Shown here piece after piece: positions 16,094 to 25,273 of a DNA stretch of 64,000 nt. The notes under the pieces are model-generated. The model was given only the letters and a program-made list of their open reading frames with translations. It searched no databases and had not been told where the DNA came from. The stretch comes from a bacterium. GTDB lineage: Bacteria > Acidobacteriota > Polarisedimenticolia > Polarisedimenticolales > Polarisedimenticolaceae. Location: NCBI GenBank assembly GCA_024226515.1, contig JAAELQ010000003.1, forward strand, positions 1 to 64,000, written 5' to 3'. A program made the translations under genes and the position numbers. Every line of letters begins with the position of its first letter. The first letter of the stretch is position 1.

Positions 16094-17076
16094 GACCACT
16101 CCTGACCCAGCTTCTCAACGAGGTAGCGGGCGTGCAACAGCTTGTCGAATGCGGCGTCGCGCGGCAGCAGCTCCAGCCCCGCGTCGGGACCGACCAGCAC
16201 GTCGCGCTGCTGCAGCCCCTCGCGGTACGGCTCGAGCCGAGCGGCGACGTCGGCCGCGTCCTCGATCACGGTCGTCCGCGCATCGAAGACGCCGAGGTAG
16301 ACGCCGCGCCCGTCGGGCAGCCTGTCGAGCAGCGCGAGGTTGCCGCTGCCGGCGGTCGCCTCGAGCCCCAGATGCGTGCCGGGCAGCTCGCCCAGACGAT
16401 CCGCGCAGGCCGACAGGTCGCCGAAGAAGGTGGAGAGAATCGTCGTCGCGCCGTCGCCCACCGCGGCGAACACCGTGGACGCGGTGGACGCGACCAGCTC
16501 GAGGTCCTCGGGATGACGGCACAGGATCGGCTCGTCGAGCTGAAAGCTGGTCGCCCCGGCCGACGCCAGATCGGCGAACTCCTCGGCCAGCACCTGCGCC
16601 ACGGCGGTGGCCAGCTTCTCGCGGTCGCCGTAGTGCCGGTCGAGCGCCAAGCGCGCGACGGTCACCGGCCCGGGCAGCACACACTTGACCGGCCGGTCGA
16701 GCGCCACACCTTTCGCCACGTCGTAGTCGCGGCGCGTCAGCGATCGCGCGCGCTTGACCTCGCCGGTGACGATCAGCTGCCGGTCGTACGTGTTGCTGTC
16801 GAACCAGCGACGGAGGCGTCCGGCCTCGAGGCCGTCGAACGCGCCCGTCAAGTGCGACAGCGGCCCCTCCCAGCGCAGCATGCCGTCGGTGACGAGATCG
16901 ATGAAGGCGCGTGCCTGCTCGGCGACGCCCAGCGTGGTCGCCTCGTCGATGACCTCGTCGACCTCATCACGCGTGGCGCGGCCGCTCTCGTGACGGCGCA
17001 GCGCGTCGCGCACCTGCTGGTCCAGCGGGCTCTCGCCGACCTTGGGAAACGAGCTGTGGTTCGTGGCGCGAATCAA
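16084..17076 (-). CDS. MetE-like partner protein
   Basis: A 330-residue protein of the same fold as its downstream neighbour. It has IRATNHSSFPKVGE at the start, CVLPGPVTVARL, AGATSFQLDEPILCRHPEDL, STFFGDL, GVFDART and LVGPDAGLELL, and looks more like the N-terminal barrel of MetE. The zinc-ligand positions are again changed (Ser and Phe for His and Cys, Ala for the last Cys). I start at TTG 17076, which has GGAGG 6 bases upstream; the longer frame to 17139 has no better signal. Two genes of 330 and 311 residues would together rebuild a MetE-sized protein. It lies 69 bases after the thyX-like gene. Confidence 0.75.
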   Translation of the reverse strand: MIRATNHSSFPKVGESPLDQQVRDALRRHESGRATRDEVDEVIDEATTLGVAEQARAFIDLVTDGMLRWEGPLSHLTGAFDGLEAGRLRRWFDSNTYDRQLIVTGEVKRARSLTRRDYDVAKGVALDRPVKCVLPGPVTVARLALDRHYGDREKLATAVAQVLAEEFADLASAGATSFQLDEPILCRHPEDLELVASTASTVFAAVGDGATTILSTFFGDLSACADRLGELPGTHLGLEATAGSGNLALLDRLPDGRGVYLGVFDARTTVIEDAADVAARLEPYREGLQQRDVLVGPDAGLELLPRDAAFDKLLHARYLVEKLGQEWSWA

Positions 17077-17145
17077 GACGGACCTCCGGGTACGCAAGGG
17101 CGAGTCAGAATATCTACGCTGCCCGGCCGCGGCAAGCAAGCGGGA

Positions 17146-18732
17146 TCAGGCGCCCTCGCGGCGGCGCTCGGCCGCCTTCTCGGCCTCGAGGCGCTCCAGC
17201 TCGACCTCACCGTGGTCGGTGTAGGCCATGCTCTCGGCGATCGCCCGATGGCCCGCCGCCTCGGCGATCAGCCGGTGCATCGTCTGGCAGACCCTGCGAT
17301 AGGACGGATGGCCCGCCGGGGCGGTGCGCAGCTCGATCGTGTGCATCGCCTCGCGCGCGTTCATCTCCATGAAGAAGCGCACGCGGTACGCCATCGGGAC
17401 GGCGTACGGCGCCACGGAGTCCAGCTCGGCGTCGACCAGCTCGTGGTACACGTCGGCCGTGCGCTGCATCACGCGCCGCCAGTCCTCGCCCGCGCCGACC
17501 TCATCCACGGCCTCGCCGACGTTGTAGCCGTGGTCGGGCGACAGCTTCTGCCAGTCGAGCGTCAACATGCGGTGTCGTTGCAGATCGCGGAACGCACCGT
17601 AGTCGCCGAGGACGTCGAAACGGTACGCCGTGCGCTCGAAGGCGCGACCGGGCTTGTGCCGCCGGTTGCCGCGATCGCCGACGTAGGTCCGCAGCACGCG
17701 CGACCGTTCCTCGGCGCTCATGCCGCGGGCGATCTCCTGCAACTGCGCGTCCGGCAGCCGCGACGACGAGTACAGCGCCGCGGCCACGACCTTGACCTCG
17801 CCGTCGGGATCGAAGTCGGTCAACGCCACCTCGGGCGCCTCGTCCGCCTGCTTGCCGTCGAGCAGCTCGCCGGCGAGCCGCTGCATGTTCTCGCGGTTCT
17901 GCGCCAGGTACTCGCTCCAGCGCCCGCCGCGGTCCGGGAGATCGACGCGCTTGAGAAACGCGGGGATCACCTGTCGCAGCTCGGCCAGCATCATCTCGGC
18001 GTACTCACCCGCTTCTTCCAGCGGGTTGGCGCGTAGGCGCAGCAGCAACGCCTCGTACGCCTGGCCCGTGCCGTAGATGCCCACGTTGGCCAGCGTCGCC
18101 GCCGGCAGCAGTCCGCGGAGCGAGTCGAGGGCCTTGGCGCGGATCGTCCGCTTGTACACGCCGGGCGACACGCCGTCCTCGCGCGGGTGCCGCGCCTTGT
18201 ACAGCTCCATCATCGGATCGATCCAGCGTGCGTAGACCTCGAACGCCTCGTCGAGGCACGCGGCGTAGGATCCGCGCAGCGCGTGGCGCTCCAGCTCGGG
18301 CGGCACGCGGTACTTCCACGCGCCGCCGGGACGGTCGGTATACGGCACGTAGCGCGTCGACTGCTCGAGGTAGGCCATCAGCCGGCCCCACTCGAGGATC
18401 TTCGTCATCACGTTGGAGACGTTCTCGCACGCCAGGTGTACGCCGCCGAGCTGCGCCACCGAGTCGTCGCCGTACTCGAAGAACACGCGATCGTAGAGCT
18501 TCTCGGCCCTGGAGGAGCCGGCCGACGCCGCAGGGCTTCCCCCGGATGCCTCCTCGAAGAACTCGTCGAGGAACAGCCGACGCAGCGACTTGGCCGAGCG
18601 CGAGTAGCGCGCGAACAGCGCCCCCTTGACCACCTCGGGCAGGTTGATCAGCGCGAAGACGGGCCGGTCGACATTGGTGAAGAACGGCTCGAGAGCGCGA
18701 CGCTCGTCGTCGGTGAAGGTTTCGAGGATCAA
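17146..18732 (-). CDS. thyX: Tandem ThyX-like thymidylate synthase
   Basis: A 528-residue protein, about twice the length of a normal ThyX, with two ThyX-like halves. The ThyX signature is RHRxxSxNxxSxRY. Here the N-terminal half keeps only the right part (LEQSTRY, residues about 122-128) and the C-terminal half keeps the left part (RHRMLTLDWQKLSP, from about 386). A ThyX-like C-terminal region follows (MNAREAMHTIELR). The enzyme would make dTMP with FAD, NADPH and methylene-folate. I start at TTG 18732 with GGAG 7 bases upstream; the longer frame to 18819 runs into cvpA. Long ThyX homologues of this kind occur in other phyla; I have not confirmed their activity. Confidence 0.82.
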   Translation of the reverse strand: MILETFTDDERRALEPFFTNVDRPVFALINLPEVVKGALFARYSRSAKSLRRLFLDEFFEEASGGSPAASAGSSRAEKLYDRVFFEYGDDSVAQLGGVHLACENVSNVMTKILEWGRLMAYLEQSTRYVPYTDRPGGAWKYRVPPELERHALRGSYAACLDEAFEVYARWIDPMMELYKARHPREDGVSPGVYKRTIRAKALDSLRGLLPAATLANVGIYGTGQAYEALLLRLRANPLEEAGEYAEMMLAELRQVIPAFLKRVDLPDRGGRWSEYLAQNRENMQRLAGELLDGKQADEAPEVALTDFDPDGEVKVVAAALYSSSRLPDAQLQEIARGMSAEERSRVLRTYVGDRGNRRHKPGRAFERTAYRFDVLGDYGAFRDLQRHRMLTLDWQKLSPDHGYNVGEAVDEVGAGEDWRRVMQRTADVYHELVDAELDSVAPYAVPMAYRVRFFMEMNAREAMHTIELRTAPAGHPSYRRVCQTMHRLIAEAAGHRAIAESMAYTDHGEVELERLEAEKAAERRREGA

Positions 18733-18767
18733 GGCGTGACTCCGTGCGTTAGCCTGGATTATCCAGG

Positions 18768-19328
18768 TTAGACGCGGGACGGCTCGGACTCGATCTCGTC
18801 CAGCATCTGGTCCTGCCACTGCCGGCGCAGGTCGTCGACGCGGCGGCGATACTCCTCGGACAGCTCGTCGGGGACGATCGTGTTGGCCAGGTCGGCGACG
18901 ACGGTGACGTACGGCGCCAGCACCGACTGCCGCAGCAGCCGATCGCTCTGCGGCACGTAGGCCACCAGCGGCAACAGCACCATGGCCGCCAGCAGCGCGG
19001 CCGCCGCGAATCCGAGCGCCGCGCCGGCGAGCCGATCGGCCCAGCTCAGCATCGCCGCCTTGACCAGCTTGCGGGTCCAGTAGGTGATGAAGCCCCCGGC
19101 GATCATCACGCCGAGGAAGATCGCGAGATACGCCGCGACCCCCAGGACGGCGTCCGAGATATCGAAGCCCGAGAGCTGGTTGGCCAGCGGACGGTGGAAA
19201 CGCGCGGCCAGCGCGAAGGCGGCGATCAGCGCCGCGAGGCCGATCAGGATCCGCACCAGGCCCTTGACCATCCCGAGGACGACGAGCACGCAGGCCAGCA
19301 CGAGCAACGCGATGTCGAAGACGTTCAT
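18768..19328 (-). CDS. cvpA: CvpA-family membrane protein
   Basis: A 186-residue protein with four hydrophobic segments in the first 130 residues (MNVFDIALLVLACVLVVLG, GLAALIAAFALAA, AAYLAIFLGVMIAGG, GFAAAALLAAMVLLPLVAY) and a charged tail. This is the CvpA layout. CvpA is needed for colicin V production in E. coli, and its general role is in the envelope. It follows purF by 16 bases, the same pairing as the E. coli cvpA-purF region but in the opposite order. I start at M 19328 rather than 19340. Confidence 0.85.
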   Translation of the reverse strand: MNVFDIALLVLACVLVVLGMVKGLVRILIGLAALIAAFALAARFHRPLANQLSGFDISDAVLGVAAYLAIFLGVMIAGGFITYWTRKLVKAAMLSWADRLAGAALGFAAAALLAAMVLLPLVAYVPQSDRLLRQSVLAPYVTVVADLANTIVPDELSEEYRRRVDDLRRQWQDQMLDEIESEPSRV

Positions 19329-19344
19329 GCCGGCCTCCATCCGC

Positions 19345-20793
19345 CTATTTGCCTTGACCGATGCGCTCTTCCTCGATCTGCAGCAGCATCTCCGAGGTGA
19401 TGTCCTGCGTGGGATAGTCCCCCGAGAAGCAGGCCGCGCACATGTTGTCGATCTCGCCCTTGCCGTCGCACACGGCGCCGATCAGATCGTCGAGCTCCTG
19501 GTACACGACGGTGTCGGCGTCGATCTGACGGGCGATCTCGTCGTGCGTCCGGTCGCGGGCGACGAACTCGCGCCGCGTGCTCATGTCGATTCCGTAGACG
19601 CAGGGGTGAACCAGCGGCGGTGCGGTCGAGGCGAACAGCACGCGCCTGGCGCCGGCCATGCGCGCCAGCTGCACGATCTGCCGGCTGGTGTTGCCGCGCA
19701 CGATCGAATCGTCGACCAGCAGGACGTCCTTGTCGCGGAACTCCTCCTCGATCGTGTTCAGCTTGCGTCGCACCGAGCGGCGTCGCTCGCCGTCGGATTT
19801 CATGATGAACGTGCGACCGACGTAGCGGTTCTTGACCAGCCCCTCGCGGTACGGCAGGCCGAGCTCTTGCGCCATGGACAGCGCGGCGGTGCGCGCGGAG
19901 TCGGGCACGGGCACCACGACGTCGGCCGACAGCCCCTTCTTGCTGAACGTCGAGGCCAACCTCCGGCCCATGCGCAGGCGCGACTCGTAGACCGAGACGC
20001 CCTCCAGGTACGAGTCGGGACGCGCGAAGTAGACGAACTCGAATACGCACGGATGGTGCTTCGGCGGCACGACCTCGCGGCGATCGACGTTGCCCTCGAG
20101 GTCGACGAACATCGCCGTGCCCGGGGCGTCGGTGGACAGCTTCTCGTAGCCGATCGTGTCCAGCACCACGCTCTCGGACGCCACCGCGTAGGCCCAGCGG
20201 TCGTTGACCCGGCGGCGCCCCACGGCGATCGGCTTGATCCCGTACGGATCGCGGAAGGCGAACAGGCCGTGTCCCGCGATGTAGCCCGTCACGCTGTAGG
20301 CGCCGGCCACCTTGCGGAACACCTCGTCGACCGCCGCGTAGTACGCCTCGAGCGTGAAGCCGTCCTTGCCCTCGCGGGCCAGGGCCGTCGCGAACACGTT
20401 GAGCAGCACCTCGACGTCGCAGCCGGAGAACAGGTGCCGCTGGTCCACGCGGCTCAGCTCGCCGCGCAGCTCTTCGTAGTTGGCGACGTTGCCGTTGTGC
20501 GCCATCACGATGCCGAACGGGAAGTTGACGGTGAACGGCTGCGCGTCCTCACCGCCCCCGGAGCCGACCGTCGGGTAGCGCACGTGGCCCACGCCCGCCT
20601 CGCCCTTCAACCGGTTGAAGTTCGCGGCCGAGAAGATGTCGCGGACGAGCCCCTCGCCCTTCTTGATGTGAAACCGGCCGTCGTAGGTCACGATGCCCGC
20701 GGCGTCCTGGCCCCGGTGCTGGACGGCGATCAGGCCGTCGTAAATCTCGCGAACCGCAGCGTCCGACCCGACGATACCGATAAATCCACACAT
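19345..20793 (-). CDS. purF: Amidophosphoribosyltransferase
   Basis: A 482-residue enzyme for the first committed step of purine synthesis. The mature N-terminus is Cys2 (MCGFIGIVG), the glutaminase nucleophile, followed by QHRGQDAAG and MAHNGNVANYEEL. The PRPP loop is DVLLVDDSIVRGNTSRQ. Cysteines in HPCVFEF, HPCVYGID and the pair CAAC near the end match the [4Fe-4S]-type PurF of Bacillus rather than the cluster-free E. coli type. ATG 20793 places Cys2 correctly; the longer open frame to 20859 does not. It heads a leftward cluster purF-cvpA-thyX-MetE-like. Confidence 0.96.
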   Translation of the reverse strand: MCGFIGIVGSDAAVREIYDGLIAVQHRGQDAAGIVTYDGRFHIKKGEGLVRDIFSAANFNRLKGEAGVGHVRYPTVGSGGGEDAQPFTVNFPFGIVMAHNGNVANYEELRGELSRVDQRHLFSGCDVEVLLNVFATALAREGKDGFTLEAYYAAVDEVFRKVAGAYSVTGYIAGHGLFAFRDPYGIKPIAVGRRRVNDRWAYAVASESVVLDTIGYEKLSTDAPGTAMFVDLEGNVDRREVVPPKHHPCVFEFVYFARPDSYLEGVSVYESRLRMGRRLASTFSKKGLSADVVVPVPDSARTAALSMAQELGLPYREGLVKNRYVGRTFIMKSDGERRRSVRRKLNTIEEEFRDKDVLLVDDSIVRGNTSRQIVQLARMAGARRVLFASTAPPLVHPCVYGIDMSTRREFVARDRTHDEIARQIDADTVVYQELDDLIGAVCDGKGEIDNMCAACFSGDYPTQDITSEMLLQIEEERIGQGK

Positions 20794-20820
20794 GGCCGCA
20801 TGGTACCACCGGGGCCCAAA

Positions 20821-20849
20821 TTGACCCCTCCCGAGGGCCTTTCTATAAT
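20821..20849 (+). promoter_or_regulatory. Sigma70-type promoter of the mqn operon
   Basis: TTGACC (20821-20826), a 17-base spacer and a perfect TATAAT (20844-20849). Transcription should begin near 20856, leaving a leader of about 37 bases with AGGAG before the mqnE ATG. This is the best promoter in the window. Confidence 0.82.
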
Positions 20850-20892
20850 GCGGGTCCACTCCGTACTCGGCGATCTCCTAGGAGAATCAAGC

Positions 20893-22020
<1,128 letters not shown>

Positions 22021-22022
22021 CG

Positions 22023-22871
22023 ATGGAACGCCCGCTGCGCATCGGCGCCGTCTCGTACCTCAACACCAGGCCGCTGGTGCACGGCCTGGGTGGCGAGGAC
22101 GGGATCGATCTGTCGTTCGACGTACCCGCGGCGCTTTCCGAGCGCATGTTGCGCGGCGAGCTCGACGTGGCGCTGCTGCCCGTGATCGAGCTGGCGCGCA
22201 TGCCGCAGCTCGAGCTCGTCCCGGGCCTGTCGATCGCGACTCGCGGAGCCGCGGCGTCGGTGCTGCTGGTCACCCGGCGCGAGGCCGGCGAGGTGCGCCG
22301 CGTCGCGCTCGACGTCGAATCGCGCACGAGCAACGCGCTGACCCGCGTACTGTTCGCCGAGGTGTGGGGCGCCGCCCCCGAGTTCGTCGAGGGCATCGAG
22401 GATATCGATCGGGCGCTCGCGGACTGCGACGCGGTCGTGCGCATCGGCGACAAGGCGCTGTTCGAGCCGCTGCCGGAGGGCTGCACGGCCTACGACCTGG
22501 GGCAGGCCTGGACCGACGCGACGGGGCTGCCTTTCGTCTTCGCGGCCTGGGCCGCCCGGCCCGGCGTCGTGACCCGCGAGCTCTACGCCGCGCTGCACCG
22601 CGCTCGACAGGCGGGCGTGCGCGCGGTCGACGAGATCGCCGCCGGCTACCGCTGGAACGGCGACTGCCGGCCGCAGCGCTCGGCCGAATACCTGCGCAAC
22701 AACATCCGCTTCCGCCTTGGCGCGGCGGAGGTCGAGGCGCTCCGGCGCTTCCTCGCCGCCGCCGCGAAGCACGGCATCATCGACGGCGCGCCCGAGATCC
22801 GGCTGGCCCCGGAGCGTGTCACACGCTGCCACGAAGAGGCGGATCGGCTGCGCCATGAGGTTCTGCGATGA
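22023..22871 (+). CDS. mqnA: Chorismate dehydratase MqnA
   Basis: A 282-residue periplasmic-binding-protein-like enzyme that dehydrates chorismate, the entry step of the futalosine route. The start reads LRIGAVSYLNTRPLVHGL, then ELDVALLPVIEL, VALDVESRTSNALTR, and GLPFVFAAWAAR. It follows mqnE by 2 bases and overlaps mqnC by 4 (ATGA), so the three genes are one operon. Confidence 0.94.
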   Translation: MERPLRIGAVSYLNTRPLVHGLGGEDGIDLSFDVPAALSERMLRGELDVALLPVIELARMPQLELVPGLSIATRGAAASVLLVTRREAGEVRRVALDVESRTSNALTRVLFAEVWGAAPEFVEGIEDIDRALADCDAVVRIGDKALFEPLPEGCTAYDLGQAWTDATGLPFVFAAWAARPGVVTRELYAALHRARQAGVRAVDEIAAGYRWNGDCRPQRSAEYLRNNIRFRLGAAEVEALRRFLAAAAKHGIIDGAPEIRLAPERVTRCHEEADRLRHEVLR

Positions 22872-23965
22872 ACGAGACCGAACTGCGCCACGAGCTGGAT
22901 CGGATCGAGGAGAAGACGCTCGAGGGGGCGCGCATCGCCCCGGACGAGGCGCTGCTGTTGCTGGATCACGAGAAGTTGACGACGCTGGGAGCCCTGGCCG
23001 ATCTGACCCGCCACCGCAAACACCCCGACGGCATCGTGACGTACATCATCGACCGCAACATCAACTACACCAACGTGTGCAACGCGTTCTGCAAGTTCTG
23101 CGCGTTCTATCGCCCACCGAAGAACGACGAGGGCTACGTCCTCTCGATCGACGCGATCGAGGCCAAGATCCGCGAGACGTACGATGTCGGCGGCAATCAG
23201 ATTCTGCTGCAGGGCGGCCATAACCCCAAACTGAAGATCGACTACTACGAGGAGCTGTTCCGCCGGCTGAAGAGCACATTCCCCGACCTGTGGTTGCACG
23301 CGCTGTCTCCGCCCGAGGTGGTTCACATCGGCAACGTCTCGCGGCTGCCGCTGGACGAGACGCTGAGCCGGCTGCGCGAGGCCGGACTGGACTCGATCCC
23401 GGGCGGCGGAGCGGAGATCCTGGTCGACCGCGTGCGCGAGCAGCTGGCGACCAACAAGTGCAGCGCGGACGAATGGCTGGCCGTGATGGAAGAGGCGCAC
23501 GTCCAGGGCATGCGCTCGACGGCGACGATGATGTTCGGTCACATCGAGACGCGGGCCGACCGGATCGAGCACATGGACCGGCTGCGTCAGCTGCAGGATC
23601 GCACGGGCGGCTTCACGGCGTTCATCGGCTGGACGTACCAGGCCGAGCACACCGAGCTGGGCGGCAACGAGGTGACAAGCGCCGAGTACCTGCGCACGCT
23701 GGCCGTGGCGCGGCTGTTCTTCGACAACATCGAGAACCTGCAGGCCTCGTGGGTCACGCAGGGGCCGAAACTGGGTGCGGCCTCGATGGCCTTCGGCGTC
23801 AACGACATGGGCAGCACGATGCTCGAGGAGAACGTCGTCTCCGCCGCGGGCACCGTGTTCTCGATGGACGAGAAGGCGATCGTCGCCGCCATCCGTGACG
23901 CGGGCTTCAAGGCGCAGCGCCGCGACATGACCTACGCCCGGCGCATGGAGCCGGCCTACCCCTGA
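22868..23965 (+). CDS. mqnC: Cyclic dehypoxanthinyl futalosine synthase MqnC
   Basis: A 365-residue radical SAM enzyme that closes the spiro ring of dehypoxanthinyl futalosine. The cluster motif is CNAFCKFCAFYRPP; it also has ILLQGGHNPKLKIDYYEEL, IPGGGAEILVDRVR and FIGWTYQAEHTEL. The last point, with the order mqnE-mqnA-mqnC, separates it from its paralogue MqnE. MqnB and MqnD are not in this window. Confidence 0.95.
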   Translation: MNETELRHELDRIEEKTLEGARIAPDEALLLLDHEKLTTLGALADLTRHRKHPDGIVTYIIDRNINYTNVCNAFCKFCAFYRPPKNDEGYVLSIDAIEAKIRETYDVGGNQILLQGGHNPKLKIDYYEELFRRLKSTFPDLWLHALSPPEVVHIGNVSRLPLDETLSRLREAGLDSIPGGGAEILVDRVREQLATNKCSADEWLAVMEEAHVQGMRSTATMMFGHIETRADRIEHMDRLRQLQDRTGGFTAFIGWTYQAEHTELGGNEVTSAEYLRTLAVARLFFDNIENLQASWVTQGPKLGAASMAFGVNDMGSTMLEENVVSAAGTVFSMDEKAIVAAIRDAGFKAQRRDMTYARRMEPAYP

Positions 23966-23973
23966 CACAAGAA

Positions 23974-23997
23974 GGGCCGGGCGATCGCGCCCGGCCC
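23974..23997 (+). terminator. GC-rich hairpin after mqnC
   Basis: A perfect 10-base stem (GGGCCGGGCG with CGCCCGGCCC) around an ATCG loop, 8 bases after the mqnC stop and between convergent genes. There is no T-run after it on either strand, so it is a likely but unproven terminator. Confidence 0.6.
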
Positions 23998-24022
23998 GGT
24001 GAAATCGGTCGTTGTCGGTGCT

Positions 24023-25246
24023 CTAGTCGGTGCCGTCGGCCGGGACGGTAGAATCGTCCCGCGGCCCGAAGCCGTCGTCGTCCTGATTGTCGGCGTCCTG
24101 ATCGTCGGAGCCCTGATCGTCGGAGCCCTGATCGTCGGAGCCCTGATCGTCGGAGCCCTGATCGTCGGAGTCGTCGTCGCGGTCGTCGGGCCAGGCGCGC
24201 TCGCCTTTCGAGTCCCGGCCGGGCTCGTCATCCCACGCGTCCCCGGCCTCGTGCCGGCCCGAGTCGCGCCCGGCGTCGAACGGGTCCTTGCTCATCGAGT
24301 CGTCGTCGAGCCCGTCGTCCTGCGAAGCGCCGTCGCGAGAGTCGTCGTCCGGCGTCAGGTTGTCGTCGAAGATGTCGGCGTCGCCGCTGTGCACCAGGGT
24401 GTCGTCGGCCGCACCACGGTCGGTCAGATCCGAATCGGCGTCGCTCGACTCCTCGTCGAACTCGCCGTCGCCGCGAACGGACGCGTTCACCGTGGTGTCC
24501 GGACGTGTGGCGTGCAGGTCGGAGGCGCGAACGTCGTCGTCCGTCCCGGCCATCCGGCCGGCGCGGTCCATGCGGGCCAGCCTGCCGGCCTCGGCGCGGG
24601 CCACGCGGTGCTCCGTACCGCTCCTGCGCACGTCGTTGCCGGCGATGTCGATCAACTCGAGCTGCTCCGACTCCAGGTCGCGGATCAACGCCTCGCCCGG
24701 CCGCACGTCGAAGCGTTCGCCGGTCTCGGCGTCGACGACCTCGACGAGGCCGTCATCGACCGTGACCGCGGTGTACTGCTCGTTGACGGTGACGAGGAAC
24801 TCCGTCCCCTTCACTCCGGCCGTCAGGTAGGGCGTGACGACCTCGAAGTGCGGCTTGTCCTTGGTCTCGATCTCGTACAGCACGCTGCCTTCGGTCTGGA
24901 TCACGCTGGACATCGCGCCGGAAACCGCCGTCGGCAACTCGACCCGCGTCTCGGGCTCGATGATCATGATGTTGGCCTGGCGGGTCAGGGTCGCTCGTCC
25001 GCGCCTTCCGGTCCGCACCTGGGTCAGCGGCTCGAGGCGGTCGCCGCGGCCGACACGGGCCCAGGAGTCGACGGTCTCGACCGGCAGCAGCGCCTCGACG
25101 CTGCCCGTGGAGGCGACGGCCTTCCAGGAGGCGTTGAATGCCGGCGCGGAAGCCGCCGAGGGCGACGGCGCGAGATGGGGGATCGCCAGCAGCGCGAGCA
25201 GCGCCACCGGAATCCACAGAGCGGGCGGGAGACGTTTGTGTTTCAT
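24023..25246 (-). CDS. FecR-domain protein with acidic repeat tail
   Basis: A 407-residue exported protein. A signal segment (ALWIPVALLALLAIPHLA) is followed by a FecR domain (residues about 45-190) with VGRGDRLEPLTQVRTGRRGR, then VVTPYLTAGVKGTEFLVTV. In other systems the fold senses or scaffolds envelope components. The last third is strongly acidic and disordered, ending in a (DDQGS)n block. No anti-sigma transmembrane arrangement or ECF sigma gene is adjacent, so a ferric-citrate type regulator is unlikely. It follows the beta-barrel gene by 27 bases on the same strand. Confidence 0.78.
   Translation of the reverse strand: MKHKRLPPALWIPVALLALLAIPHLAPSPSAASAPAFNASWKAVASTGSVEALLPVETVDSWARVGRGDRLEPLTQVRTGRRGRATLTRQANIMIIEPETRVELPTAVSGAMSSVIQTEGSVLYEIETKDKPHFEVVTPYLTAGVKGTEFLVTVNEQYTAVTVDDGLVEVVDAETGERFDVRPGEALIRDLESEQLELIDIAGNDVRRSGTEHRVARAEAGRLARMDRAGRMAGTDDDVRASDLHATRPDTTVNASVRGDGEFDEESSDADSDLTDRGAADDTLVHSGDADIFDDNLTPDDDSRDGASQDDGLDDDSMSKDPFDAGRDSGRHEAGDAWDDEPGRDSKGERAWPDDRDDDSDDQGSDDQGSDDQGSDDQGSDDQDADNQDDDGFGPRDDSTVPADGTD
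24083..24172. repeat. 15-bp tandem repeat, six units
   Basis: Six copies of a 15-base unit (ctgatcgtcggagcc, four exact, the first and last variant) in frame within the FecR-domain gene. They encode the repeated DDQGS/D block. Such repeats expand and contract by slippage without breaking the frame. Confidence 0.92.
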
Positions 25247-25273
25247 GCGTTCAACCTCTTCGGTGTGTGCGCG

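Noticed and set aside
15158..17076. Ordinary methionine synthase metE broken by a frameshift
   Set aside because: Each gene has its own start with a good ribosome binding site and both have lost catalytic ligands, so a simple break of one metE does not explain the pair.
24083..24172. CRISPR-like direct repeats
   Set aside because: The 15-base units are adjacent without spacers, in frame within a gene and encode a repeated peptide.
24023..25246. Anti-sigma factor of the FecR type
   Set aside because: No ECF sigma gene or TonB receptor adjoins it, and the domain follows a signal segment rather than a cytoplasmic N-terminal domain.
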